Shown piece after piece: positions 1 through 7,746 of a stretch of DNA of 64,000 nucleotides. The DNA is taken from NCBI GenBank assembly GCA_965197455.1, contig OZ240208.1:1550001-1614000 (forward strand), given 5' to 3'. The DNA comes from JAGWBD01 sp965197455. Lineage in GTDB: Bacteria; Chloroflexota; Anaerolineae; Aggregatilineales; Phototrophicaceae. Both the position numbers and the translations under genes were made by a program. Below the pieces are notes generated by a model. That model did not search any database. It saw nothing but the letters and a program-made list of their open reading frames with translations, and was not told the origin of the DNA. The first letter of the stretch is position 1. Every line of letters starts with the position of its first letter.

Positions 1-226
1 TGACATTGCCCAGAATCGACTGGAAGGCCTCCAGCTGCGAATTTAGCAGCGCCAGCGCCGTCGAATTGTCGGCCGGCGCCAGTTGCTCCGGCCACCACAG
101 CACCACCACGGTTGGTTCAGGCGTCGGCGCGGAGCTGTCATCCTGCGCAGCGACCCGGGCGCCGCCGATTAACACGCTCCCGCTGACCGTCAGCGCAAGG
201 GCCAGCATCAGCAGCAAGCGGCGCAT
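1..226 (-). CDS. Secreted protein, probable ABC solute-binding protein (5' part only)
   Basis: The minus-strand ATG is at 226 and the frame stays open to the window edge, so only the first 75 codons are present. They begin MRRLLLMLALALTVSGS, a classical signal peptide with a likely cleavage after VAAQ, followed by a short acidic Pro/Thr-rich stretch (DDSSAPTPEPT) and then VVVLWWPEQLAP. A mature start with a short linker and a strand ending in WW or FW is common in family 1 carbohydrate-binding proteins of ABC importers, and many are encoded in this window. The role is inferred from that resemblance. The rest of the protein and any permease partners lie outside the window. Confidence 0.6.
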   Translation of the reverse strand, partial: MRRLLLMLALALTVSGSVLIGGARVAAQDDSSAPTPEPTVVVLWWPEQLAPADNSTALALLNSQLEAFQSILGNV

Positions 227-279
227 AGGGTTTCCCGTCCGGTTTAACACGCGGTTGGCTGAATGCAACTCGGGGTTAG

Positions 280-366
280 CGGAGAGAGTGGGATTCGAAC
301 CCACGGTGCCCTTGCGGACACACCTGTTTTCGAGACAGGCCCATTCAACCACTCTGGCATCTCTCC
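280..366 (-). tRNA. tRNA-Ser (anticodon CGA)
   Basis: On the minus strand a complete class II tRNA folds. The 7-bp acceptor stem GGAGAGA/TCTCTCC, the anticodon arm CCTGT-CTCGAAA-ACAGG with anticodon CGA, a long variable arm and the T-arm GTGGG-TTCGAAT-CCCAC are all visible. The discriminator base (position 280 on the plus strand, read as G) is the serine identity base G73. It decodes UCG. It sits between the secreted-protein gene and tadA; CCA does not appear to be encoded. Confidence 0.95.
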
Positions 367-395
367 CGTGCCCTGATAGTACAAATGCGCGTGCA

Positions 396-896
396 CTATG
401 GCAAGTCCCGCCCGCCAGCACCATCCTTGCGTAACCCGCGGAAGAAAGTCTGCAACTGCTGCGTCGCCTCTTCCGCCAGCACCCCGCCGCAACATTCCAC
501 GCGGTGGTTCAGCGCAGGATGCTGCAGCAGGTTGAGCACGCTGCCGCCCGCCCCGGCCTTGGGGTCCGCAGCCGCGTAAACCAGGCGTGGCAGACGCGCC
601 AGCACCATCGCGCCCGCGCACATCGCGCAGGGCTCCAGCGTGCAGTAGAGCGTGACCTCCTCCAGGCGCCACTGCCCCAGCGCTCGCGCCGCCGCGCGGA
701 TGGCGATGATTTCCGCGTGGGCGCAGGGGTCGCCATCGGCCTCGCGCCGGTTGTGGCCACGACCAATGACCTCGCCCGCGCGCACGGCCAGCGCGCCCAC
801 CGGGACGTCGCCGCTCGCCAGCGTCTGTTGCGCCTCGGCCAACGCCAGCCGCATCCAGGCTTCGTCTTCACGTTGCAGGTTGTTCATGGGTCGCAT
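396..896 (-). CDS. tadA: tRNA-specific adenosine deaminase TadA
   Basis: 166 residues, the usual TadA size. TadA deaminates the wobble adenosine of tRNA-Arg(ACG) to inosine in the cytoplasm. The zinc site is visible as H60-A-E62 (ligand His plus catalytic Glu) and P89-C-A-M-C93, and the N-terminal helix MRLALAEAQ plus the GHNRREADGDPCAHAEI stretch are typical of TadA rather than of cytidine or guanine deaminases. A second Met (residue 4) is an equally good start. The gene begins just before the end of the small acidic-protein gene upstream (stop at 900), so tadA, that gene and rnd probably form one minus-strand unit. Confidence 0.93.
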   Translation of the reverse strand: MRPMNNLQREDEAWMRLALAEAQQTLASGDVPVGALAVRAGEVIGRGHNRREADGDPCAHAEIIAIRAAARALGQWRLEEVTLYCTLEPCAMCAGAMVLARLPRLVYAAADPKAGAGGSVLNLLQHPALNHRVECCGGVLAEEATQQLQTFFRGLRKDGAGGRDLP

Positions 897-899
897 GGA

Positions 900-1253
900 C
901 TAAAAGAGGCTCAGCTGATCCGGCATTTCGTCCACATCCGCCGGGTCGCTGTCTTCCTCATCAGGTTCGGGCGCAAGTCCCTCGTCCAGTTCGGCATCAA
1001 CCCCGGCGGACTCAGACTCTTCGTCCGGCAAAGTTGTGACTGCGGCTTCCAGCGCTTCGGCTGGCGGCAGCGTTGCATCATCCGCCGGAACTTGCCCGGC
1101 GCCCAGTTCACTCAGCCGCTCCTGCGTGAAGCCAATGCCCTGCAGCACCTGCACCAGGGTCTTTTCAGTACGCGTATCGCCCGCGCTCACCACCGCCCGC
1201 AAGTGTTGTTCCTGACAGGCGCGCCAGTCGTCAGCGAAGATGCGCTCACCCAT
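900..1253 (-). CDS. Small acidic protein with a C-terminal beta-clamp-binding motif (QLSLF)
   Basis: 117 residues of no family I recognise. Residues 1-50 look like a small helical domain (MGERIFADDWRACQEQHL...QERLSEL). Residues 50-112 are a long acidic, probably disordered tail rich in Asp, Glu, Ala and Pro. The last five residues are QLSLF, which matches the bacterial sliding-clamp (DnaN) binding consensus QL[SD]LF, placed at the extreme C terminus as in several clamp clients. The gene lies between rnd and tadA in the same orientation, 3 bases from tadA and 9 bases from rnd, so it is probably co-transcribed. Clamp binding is inferred from the motif alone. Confidence 0.75.
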   Translation of the reverse strand: MGERIFADDWRACQEQHLRAVVSAGDTRTEKTLVQVLQGIGFTQERLSELGAGQVPADDATLPPAEALEAAVTTLPDEESESAGVDAELDEGLAPEPDEEDSDPADVDEMPDQLSLF

Positions 1254-1262
1254 GTCGCCTCG

Positions 1263-2405
1263 CTACCCGCCCCGGCCTGCCCGCCGTCCGCCCTGCAGCA
1301 ACTTGAGCAGTTCCGGGCCGTAATGTTGCAGCCGCCACGGCCCCATGCCAGGCACAGTCGCCAGTTCCTCCAGCGTGCGTGGCGCGCGCTGCGCCAGCGT
1401 CATCATTGCCGACCTGGAAACAATCACGTCCGCGCTCAGATCGCGCTTGCGCGCATGTTGCTTCCGCCACTCCCGCAAAGCGAGGAAACGCGTCCGCACC
1501 GTCGGCTCCAGCTTCTCCGCGCGCGCCGGTGGCGCCGGCGCCTTTGCAGTCCGACCGGCCGCAATGCACTTGAGCAGCTGCTCGCCGTTGCGCCGCAGCA
1601 GACTGCGCGGCAGTCCGCGAATCTTTTCCAGCTCCTTGCGGCTGTCCGGCGCGCGCTTCGCCAACGCGACCATCGCCTCCTTGCCCAGCACCTTGAACGG
1701 CGGCCGGTCGCTTTGCCCGGCCAGCGTCTCGCGCAGCAGATAGACCTCGCGCAAAATCGCCATTTGCTGCAGGGTGAGACCCTCGGGCTTGCCAATGCGC
1801 CAGAACCCGTCGGGGTCAAAGCGCGCGCCCTGGGTCGGCACCTGATCCAGCTCCGCGAAGGCGTCGCGCGCTTCCTCCAGACGCCCCAGCGCCTGCAGTT
1901 CGTCATAGAGATCGTTGCGCAACATACAAAGGAAGTGCGTGTCCATCTGGGCATAGCGCAGGCTGTCCGGCGACAGCGGCCGCCGGCCCCAGTCATCGCG
2001 CTGGTGACGCTTGTCGGTCTTCACGCCCAGAAAGCGCTCCAGCAGGTTGTTGAGCCCGACCTGGCTGTGGCCGGCGACGCGCGCAGCGATCATGGTGTCG
2101 AAGATGTTGTGCACGATGAAGCCGAAATCGCGGCGCAGCCCGATCAGGTCATACTCCGCGGCGTGCAGGATCTTCTCCATCCGCCGGTCCGCCAGCAAAT
2201 CGCCGAGCGGGTCCATGTCCACGATAGACAGCGGATCGAGCAGATAGTCCGTCGTGCGCGTGCTCAGTTGAATCAGACAGACCTGTTCGCGGTAGGCGTG
2301 CAGGCTGTTGGCTTCGGTATCAATGGCCAGAAAGGGCTGCTGCGCCAGCTCCGGCATCAGCGCACGCAGTTCGCTGTCGGTCGCTATGGCGCGCGGCGCA
2401 GGCAA
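1263..2405 (-). CDS. rnd: Ribonuclease D
   Basis: 380 residues, a normal RNase D length. RNase D is a DEDD-family 3'-5' exoribonuclease that trims tRNA and other stable RNA precursors. The exonuclease motifs are clear: FLAIDTEAN (Exo I, Asp and Glu), IFDTMIAARVAG (Exo II) and YAQMDTHFL (Exo III, Tyr and Asp). Two HRDC-like helical regions follow at about residues 205-290 and 300-370. The start is TTG at 2405; an upstream in-frame stop limits any extension to about 15 codons, and no ATG is available there, so the exact start is uncertain. It is probably the first gene of the rnd-small protein-tadA unit. Confidence 0.9.
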   Translation of the reverse strand: MPAPRAIATDSELRALMPELAQQPFLAIDTEANSLHAYREQVCLIQLSTRTTDYLLDPLSIVDMDPLGDLLADRRMEKILHAAEYDLIGLRRDFGFIVHNIFDTMIAARVAGHSQVGLNNLLERFLGVKTDKRHQRDDWGRRPLSPDSLRYAQMDTHFLCMLRNDLYDELQALGRLEEARDAFAELDQVPTQGARFDPDGFWRIGKPEGLTLQQMAILREVYLLRETLAGQSDRPPFKVLGKEAMVALAKRAPDSRKELEKIRGLPRSLLRRNGEQLLKCIAAGRTAKAPAPPARAEKLEPTVRTRFLALREWRKQHARKRDLSADVIVSRSAMMTLAQRAPRTLEELATVPGMGPWRLQHYGPELLKLLQGGRRAGRGG

Positions 2406-2568
2406 CTCCGGCGTCCGGGGCGGACCTTCATCAAGTGTGCTGGCTATCAGTGCTCAATCTCTTTCTCTGGTTGCGCTTCAGGATACCCTGGCGCGGCCTC
2501 TTGCGACAGTGGCGAACCGGGGCGGCCAAACAGCCTGTCAAAAGGCTGAAAAATCACCCGCAATCCTT

Positions 2569-2597
2569 TTGACACTGCCATGTGCTTGTGATATATT
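2569..2597 (+). promoter_or_regulatory. Sigma70-type promoter for the Rieske/cytochrome b operon
   Basis: TTGACA at 2569-2574 is a perfect -35 element, followed by exactly 17 bases and TATATT at 2592-2597 (5 of 6 to TATAAT). Transcription would begin near 2604, leaving an untranslated leader of about 60 bases to the Rieske start at 2663. This also argues against an upstream in-frame ATG at 2582, which would lie inside the promoter. Confidence 0.8.
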
Positions 2598-2662
2598 GCG
2601 CAGTCGCTGGCAGGACGAGCGCCAGCATGGCGCAGGCGAGGCAATTCGTTCAGGGAGTCACC

Positions 2663-3283
2663 ATGGCCACAGCAAGTCCGGCCCGCTCCGCCGCAGTACA
2701 GCGAGCCCAAAGCGCGGCGGCCAGCAAGCAGGCCGTCGCCGAAGAAGTCGCAGTCAGCCCGCCCAGCCGGCGGGAATTCCTTTACTACATCTGGAACGCT
2801 TCCATCATCCTGATTCTCGGCCAGGTTGGCGCCGCGACGCTCTGGTTCGCCTTCCCGCGTTTCGCCGAGGGTGAGTTTGGCGGCACTTTCTCGGTTGAGC
2901 CGACCGAGCTGCCCTCGCCGGACGGGTCGCCGGTTGCGCGGCCGGACGGACGCTTCTGGCTGTCGCAACCCCTCGTCAATGGCGAGGCGGCTGTGGTCGC
3001 GCTCTACGCGGTCTGCACCCATCTGGGCTGCCTGCCCAAGTGGGTCGACGTCAACAACCGTTTCGAATGCCCCTGCCACGGTTCCAAATTCCAGAAAACC
3101 GGTCTGTACATCGAGGGCCCGGCCCCGCGCAGCATGGACCGCTTCCGCACCATAATCACCTTTGCCGATGGCAGCGTCGTGGAAAGCAACCCGGCCGGCG
3201 ATCCCATCCCGCTCAATGGCAAGAGCATCCTGTCCATCGCCGTAGATACCGGCTCACGAATCCTGCGGGCCGGCAAGGTCTAG
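2663..3283 (+). CDS. Rieske iron-sulfur protein of the quinol:cytochrome c reductase
   Basis: 206 residues from the ATG at 2663, chosen because a GGGAG ribosome site precedes it and the promoter overlaps the alternative ATG at 2582. A single membrane helix at about residues 46-64 follows a SRREFL stretch that resembles a Tat signal, as in other Rieske proteins. The 2Fe-2S ligands are C118-T-H-L-G-C123 and C136-P-C-H-G-S141, with the disulfide-forming second Cys of each box present. It carries electrons from quinol bound to cytochrome b to a c-type cytochrome, both encoded immediately downstream. First gene of the operon. Confidence 0.95.
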   Translation: MATASPARSAAVQRAQSAAASKQAVAEEVAVSPPSRREFLYYIWNASIILILGQVGAATLWFAFPRFAEGEFGGTFSVEPTELPSPDGSPVARPDGRFWLSQPLVNGEAAVVALYAVCTHLGCLPKWVDVNNRFECPCHGSKFQKTGLYIEGPAPRSMDRFRTIITFADGSVVESNPAGDPIPLNGKSILSIAVDTGSRILRAGKV

Positions 3284-3319
3284 TCCTCGCGTAGCAGAGT
3301 TTTCCCGGAGAGTGCGTGC

Positions 3320-5104
3320 ATGTCAGTCCTGCCCTTCCCCTCCTTCCTTGATGATGTGAAAGAAAAAGGCCTGCGCAAGGCCGTTTTTGAGGGCGCTGAC
3401 GAGGCGGTGGACCGGCTGACCGCAGGCATGAACATTCAGGACGTGCGCGATGCGCTGCGTGGTGAAGGCCCCAGCCGTCGCCCCAACCCGCGCCTGCAGC
3501 CACACGCCGACGGTTTCTGGCTGCACATGCGCCCCAGCTATTACAATCGCCAGGTCACCGGGCTCTATCCATCCTTCCGCCTTGGCTGGCTCTCCACCTA
3601 TTTCGTCTTCTTCGAGACGATCACCGGCATCATTCTGATGTTCTGGTACACCCCCGCGCCGGAGATCGCCTACGGCAACATGCTCAGCATGCTCAACAAC
3701 GTGCCCTTCGGCCAGTTCGTGCGTGACCTGCACCGTCTGGGCGCCGAGGCCATGGTGCTCATTGTCTTCCTGCACATGTTGCGCACCTTCTATACCGGCA
3801 GCTACAAAAAGCCGCGCCAGTTCACCTGGTTTACCGGCGTGCTGCTTCTCATCTTCACCGGCTTCCTCAGCTTCACCGGCTACCTGTTGCCCTGGGACCA
3901 GCTGGCCCTGTGGGCCGTCACCATCGGCGCCAGTATGGCCGAGGCCTCACCACTGATTGGCGAGCAGGTCAACCTGCTGGTGCGCGGCGGCCCGGAGATG
4001 GGCGCCAACGGCCTCTTGCGCTTTTACATGGCGCACGTGTTGCTCTTGCCAGTGCTGCTCTTCATTTTCGTTGGCGTGCACTATTACAAGGTCGTCATCC
4101 ACGGCCACAGCCTGCCGCCACGCGAAGAGAACCCCGGCGAGGACACCGCCAAGCGCGTCCCGCTGGACCGGCGTGTCTACTTCATCCCGGACATGCTCAC
4201 CAGCGAAATCATGTGGTTCGCCGTCACAACCTTCATTTTGATCGTGCTCTGCATCTGGTTCTATCACGCGCCGCTGGAAAGCCACGCCGACCCGCAGGTC
4301 ACGCCCCTCGGCACCACCGCCCCCTGGTACTTCCTGTGGATCCAGGGCGCGCTCAAGCTGGGCGACAAGACCTTCTGGGGCGTCATTTTCCCCACCATTC
4401 TGCTGGGCTTCCTGCTGGTCGTGCCCTACATCGACCTGAACCCGGCGCGCCGCTTCGCCCAGCGCCGCTTCGCCTTCAGCATCTCCTTCCTGATGATCGC
4501 CATTCTGGTGGTCACCAGCTACATGGGCCTTTCTGAATTCGGCGTCGCCACCGCGCCCGACCAGGAAATTCTTAACGAACTGAGCTTCGAGCCAGCCCAC
4601 AATCATATGGGCCTGCTGCGTCCCGTCAGCTTTGAGCAGTTGACGACCGGCGCTTTCACCACGCGCGAATTCTCCGGCGGCGTCGAACACGGCCCCGCAG
4701 GCGTGGTCGAATTCAACGACCAACTGCAGCAAAGCGGCGAGATGGATCATTTGCTGGAGCATTTGGCCGCAGGCTTCCTGGACCTGCCGACGCTGCGCTT
4801 CACGCCGGTGCCCATGGCTGCGCCGGAACTGGTGCACGTGATGGAGGAGTTCGCCCACCTGCTGCAAACCGAGCAGGTCGAGCTGCTGGACAGCTGGGGC
4901 GTGGTCATCATCACCCCCAACCAGGGTGATTTGAAACGCATCGATATCGTCATCAACTGGCAGGAAATCGAAATCCAGAGCGGCCGGCCTGTGCTGGATG
5001 ACAACGGCGACCCGATCCCGGTCTTTTACGAAGACGGCAACCCGGTGCGGCGCACCAGCAGCAAGCACCTCTTTATCAACGAACAGTCGGGCTACTTCAG
5101 CTAA
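3320..5104 (+). CDS. Cytochrome b of a bc-type complex, full-length with a long C-terminal extension
   Basis: 594 residues. The N-terminal half contains the two bis-His haem pairs, in LHRLGAEAMVLIVFLHML and AHVLLLPVLLFIFVGVHYY, with the usual 13-residue spacing. The C-terminal quinol-site half is fused to it, as in bc1 cytochrome b rather than the split b6/subunit IV arrangement. Eight or so membrane helices end near residue 405. The Qo-site PEWY motif reads APWY here, within TTAPWYFLWIQG, so the usual Glu is absent. The final 180 or so residues (from about 410) are hydrophilic and match nothing I recognise in cytochrome b. ATG at 3320 follows GGAGAG. The stop overlaps the next start by one base, implying translational coupling. 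Confidence 0.93.
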   Translation: MSVLPFPSFLDDVKEKGLRKAVFEGADEAVDRLTAGMNIQDVRDALRGEGPSRRPNPRLQPHADGFWLHMRPSYYNRQVTGLYPSFRLGWLSTYFVFFETITGIILMFWYTPAPEIAYGNMLSMLNNVPFGQFVRDLHRLGAEAMVLIVFLHMLRTFYTGSYKKPRQFTWFTGVLLLIFTGFLSFTGYLLPWDQLALWAVTIGASMAEASPLIGEQVNLLVRGGPEMGANGLLRFYMAHVLLLPVLLFIFVGVHYYKVVIHGHSLPPREENPGEDTAKRVPLDRRVYFIPDMLTSEIMWFAVTTFILIVLCIWFYHAPLESHADPQVTPLGTTAPWYFLWIQGALKLGDKTFWGVIFPTILLGFLLVVPYIDLNPARRFAQRRFAFSISFLMIAILVVTSYMGLSEFGVATAPDQEILNELSFEPAHNHMGLLRPVSFEQLTTGAFTTREFSGGVEHGPAGVVEFNDQLQQSGEMDHLLEHLAAGFLDLPTLRFTPVPMAAPELVHVMEEFAHLLQTEQVELLDSWGVVIITPNQGDLKRIDIVINWQEIEIQSGRPVLDDNGDPIPVFYEDGNPVRRTSSKHLFINEQSGYFS

Positions 5105-6354
5105 TGGATCTGCAACGACTCCTCATCGACCGGATGGAAAACCGCATCCTGGTCGGCATTACCACGCTGCTCGCGTCGATGGTCCTCGTCGGCTGGGTCG
5201 CCATTAACGAAACCGGGCGTATGGCCTCATTCCAGCAGCAGCATCAGGCGCGTTCCGTCGAAAAGGGCGCGGAGCTCTTCGCCAACAACTGCGCCACCTG
5301 CCATGGCCCTGGCGGTGAAGGCAGCGCGCGCGCGCCTGGCCTCAACAACCCTCAGCTCTTCGGCCACGATTTCCTCGCGCCGCTGGACACGCAGATCGCC
5401 GGCGTGAATACCCGCATCGCCCGCTTCGAATCGCTCACCGCCACCCTGGTCGACGAGGCGGCCCTGGCGGAGCTGAGCGAAGAGCAACACGCTGTCGTAC
5501 AGGCCGACCTGGCCGCTATTGTCGAAAAGTATGGCGAAGACCCGATGCCAGCCCTCAACGCGGAGCTGACCACCTTCGTCACCAACCGCGCCAACCTCAT
5601 CCTGCAGATGCAAAGCGCCGTCGACCGGGGCTACAACCCCGAGCAACCGGAGCGCCTGAACAACGTCGACTGGGGCGGCACGCTTGATGCCTTCGTGTTC
5701 ACCACCCTGATCTCCGGCCGACCGGTCAGCAGCAACTACTGGCCGGAGGCGATGGCTGCCTGGTCGCAGACCGCCGGTGGCCCGCTGCGCAACGACCAGC
5801 TGGAAGACCTGGCCAACTACGTCGTCAACTGGGGCGTCGGCCGCAACTGGTCGCTCGAAGACCTGCTGCGCGTGCAGCAGTTCGCCAAGGAGCCTGTTGA
5901 GGGCGGTGGCCTGACCGTTGAGGAGCCGATTGCGACCGAAATCATCAACATCGAGTTCGTCGATGTCAGCAGCCGCCGTGACGATATCGACAGCGCTGTG
6001 GCATTCGCGCTGGGCGAAATCGCCGAACTGGACGGCGACCCCAACAATGGCCAGGCGCTCTACAACGGCACCCTGGCCTGCTCCGCCTGTCACAATCTGG
6101 AGACGGTCGCGCCGCCCACCGAAGGCACCTTCACCCGCGTGACCAACACGCGTCTGACGGACCCGACCCTGGCCGGCTATGACGAGCAGCACTACATCGT
6201 CGAGAGCATCCTGGCCCCCAACGCCTACGTCGCGGCAGGCTATCCGGCCAACAACATGCCACAGAACTTCGGCGAACGCCTGGATGCGCAGTTGCTGGCC
6301 GACCTCGTGGCCTACCTGAGCAGTCAGGACGCTGACGACCCGCTGGCGGATTGA
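5104..6354 (+). CDS. Membrane-anchored c-type cytochrome with two haem sites
   Basis: 416 residues. An N-terminal helix (about residues 15-35, RILVGITTLLASMVLVGWVAI) anchors the protein, and two CxxCH haem motifs follow: C63-A-T-C-H67 (NNCATCHGPGGEG) and C326-S-A-C-H330. The region between them (about 70-310) is a long insertion with no haem motif, so the protein is two cytochrome c domains joined by a large linker. It is the natural electron acceptor subunit of the Rieske/cytochrome b complex encoded directly upstream; its start overlaps the cytochrome b stop (TAATG). Haem attachment would depend on the Ccm genes downstream. Confidence 0.9.
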   Translation: MDLQRLLIDRMENRILVGITTLLASMVLVGWVAINETGRMASFQQQHQARSVEKGAELFANNCATCHGPGGEGSARAPGLNNPQLFGHDFLAPLDTQIAGVNTRIARFESLTATLVDEAALAELSEEQHAVVQADLAAIVEKYGEDPMPALNAELTTFVTNRANLILQMQSAVDRGYNPEQPERLNNVDWGGTLDAFVFTTLISGRPVSSNYWPEAMAAWSQTAGGPLRNDQLEDLANYVVNWGVGRNWSLEDLLRVQQFAKEPVEGGGLTVEEPIATEIINIEFVDVSSRRDDIDSAVAFALGEIAELDGDPNNGQALYNGTLACSACHNLETVAPPTEGTFTRVTNTRLTDPTLAGYDEQHYIVESILAPNAYVAAGYPANNMPQNFGERLDAQLLADLVAYLSSQDADDPLAD

Positions 6355-6374
6355 GCCATGCTCGCCGCCTGATG

Positions 6375-6403
6375 ACGCGCCTCTGGTACCCCCGGAGGCG
6401 CGT
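6375..6403 (+). terminator. Terminator-like hairpin after the bc-complex operon
   Basis: A perfect 9-bp stem (ACGCGCCTC at 6375-6383 with GAGGCGCGT at 6395-6403) and an 11-base loop lie 20 bases after the cytochrome c stop. The following tract TTCCTGTTCCC is only partly T-rich, so termination may be incomplete. It would separate the electron-transfer operon from the genes that follow. Confidence 0.45.
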
Positions 6404-6429
6404 TCCTGTTCCCGATGGAGAGTCATACA

Positions 6430-6888
6430 ATGGAACCTTTCTTCACGCACTATCTCGAGTCAACCGAAATCCTCTTCGCGGACTTCGCGGCGCTGCTTGC
6501 AGGCCTGCCGCAGGAGGCGCTGGACTGGACGCCTGGGCCAGAGACCAGTTCGCTGGCCGTGCTGGCCGTCCACACCGCCGGCTCCACACGCTATCGCCTC
6601 GGCGAGGTCTGCCTCGGTGAAGCGCCGACGCGCGACCGCCCGGCGGAGTTTGACACCAGCGGCATGGACGCCGCCGGTCTGCAGGCCCATCTGGGCGAGA
6701 CTGTGGCGCATGCGCGCCAGTCACTGGGCCAGCTCACCATGGCCGACCTGCCGCGCATTCGTCCCATGCCCGGCCGCGGCATGGAGGTCACCATCACTCA
6801 GGCGCTGCTGCAGGCCCTCGAACACGCCAACCAGCACCTCGGTCACGCCCAGCTAACGCTTCAGATGTGGCAGCAGCGCGCGCGCTGA
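6430..6888 (+). CDS. DinB-family protein
   Basis: 152 residues, typical of the DinB/YfiT four-helix superfamily of metal-dependent enzymes that includes thiol transferases. Conserved features are the first-helix pattern FTHYLESTEILFADF, a His in AVHTAGSTRYRL and the C-terminal EHANQHLGHAQL, which supply the usual three-His metal site. The ATG at 6430 is preferred over the one at 6415 because GGAG at 6417-6420 is correctly spaced only for the former. Substrate unknown. It lies between the bc complex and the Ccm cluster, with no obvious functional link to either. Confidence 0.8.
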   Translation: MEPFFTHYLESTEILFADFAALLAGLPQEALDWTPGPETSSLAVLAVHTAGSTRYRLGEVCLGEAPTRDRPAEFDTSGMDAAGLQAHLGETVAHARQSLGQLTMADLPRIRPMPGRGMEVTITQALLQALEHANQHLGHAQLTLQMWQQRAR

Positions 6889-6907
6889 GTCCGCCAGGAG
6901 AGCAGCC

Positions 6908-7144
6908 ATGTCCATCATCCCGCAACACTTTCTGCGCGCCTTGCTGGCCGTCGGTCTGCTGGCCAGCGCGGGCGCCAGCCTCGCCCAGGAAACTGCGGAA
7001 GCCACTGCCGGCGATCTCGATCCCGGCGGCCCGGGCGGCATCACCACCCTCATCTTCCTGCTGGGCGTCGCCGGCATCCTCATCGTGGGCGGAGTCATCG
7101 TCGCGCGCGACAGCTTCCGCCCCGACGACGACTCCGGCTCCTGA
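6908..7144 (+). CDS. Small secreted/membrane protein
   Basis: 78 residues of unknown function. Residues 1-26 form a signal peptide (ending ASAGASLAQ), followed by a Gly-rich spacer and a single hydrophobic helix at about residues 46-66 (GGITTLIFLLGVAGILIVGG), then a short charged tail RDSFRPDDDSGS. A strong AGGAGAG ribosome site precedes the ATG. It is placed ahead of ccmE, and similar tiny membrane proteins often sit in cytochrome biogenesis loci, but no family assignment is possible. Confidence 0.7.
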   Translation: MSIIPQHFLRALLAVGLLASAGASLAQETAEATAGDLDPGGPGGITTLIFLLGVAGILIVGGVIVARDSFRPDDDSGS

Positions 7145-7156
7145 GGCTGACCGCCG

Positions 7157-7165
7157 TGGTATGAT
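7157..7165 (+). promoter_or_regulatory. Extended -10 promoter upstream of ccmE
   Basis: TGGTATGAT reads as a TGn extension followed by TATGAT (5 of 6 to consensus), with no good -35, as expected for extended -10 promoters. It lies 29 bases ahead of the ccmE start and could drive the Ccm cluster independently of the bc-complex operon. Confidence 0.5.
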
Positions 7166-7194
7166 GATTTCGCTGGCACTCGTAGACCGCGGGG

Positions 7195-7743
7195 ATGGCA
7201 ATGGCTGAGGCCACATGGGAAAAGAACGCCGCCGCCGCGGAGCAGTTTCGGCGTCAGCGCAAAAACCGGGGCCGCCTCCATTTCCTGCTGGCCGGCCTGC
7301 TGATTCTGGTCGCCACCGCCTGGCTCATCATCTCCGGCACCGCCACCGGCGCCCGCTTCTTCATCACCGTTGATGAACTCGTCGACGACCCCGCCTGGCT
7401 CGGCAAGACCGTGCGTGTTTCCGGCGCTGTGCTCGGGCCCAGCATCTACTTCGACCCGGACACGCTCAGCATCTCCTTCACCATAGCCGCCATCCCGGCG
7501 CAGTTTGACGACCTCGCCACGGCTCTGCACGACGCCGTGACCGACCCGGCCGTCACGCGCATCAAGGTGCTCGTGCCCGACCAGGCCAAACCTGACCTGT
7601 TGCAGCACGAGGCCCAGGCAATTCTCACCGGGGAGCTGGGTGCTGACGGAGTCTTCACCGCCACCGAACTGCTGCTCAAGTGCCCCAGTCGTTTCGAGGA
7701 AGCCGGCCCGGACCCCGCCATCGCCGGGCACGAGAGCCTCTGA
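7195..7743 (+). CDS. ccmE: Cytochrome c maturation haem chaperone CcmE, Cys type
   Basis: 182 residues. CcmE holds haem covalently in the periplasm and passes it to CcmF for attachment to apocytochromes. An N-terminal cytoplasmic stretch is followed by one membrane helix (about 28-48) and an OB-fold domain starting GARFFITVDELVDD, then GKTVRVSGAVL. The haem-attachment site that is HxxxY in E. coli reads C163-P-S-R-F167 here, so it belongs to the Cys-type CcmE group known from archaea and Desulfovibrio (CxxxY), with Phe replacing the Tyr. An ATG two codons later (7201) is an alternative start. ccmF begins 3 bases after the stop. Confidence 0.92.
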   Translation: MAMAEATWEKNAAAAEQFRRQRKNRGRLHFLLAGLLILVATAWLIISGTATGARFFITVDELVDDPAWLGKTVRVSGAVLGPSIYFDPDTLSISFTIAAIPAQFDDLATALHDAVTDPAVTRIKVLVPDQAKPDLLQHEAQAILTGELGADGVFTATELLLKCPSRFEEAGPDPAIAGHESL

Positions 7744-7746
7744 GCG

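Noticed and set aside
504..2549. A 681-codon plus-strand frame
   Set aside because: It is antisense to tadA, the acidic protein and rnd, whose motifs are clear; its translation is Arg/Gln/His-rich low-complexity sequence typical of a GC-rich shadow frame.
2582..2662. N-terminal extension of the Rieske protein from an ATG at 2582
   Set aside because: The ATG lies inside the near-consensus promoter, and a better ribosome site precedes 2663.
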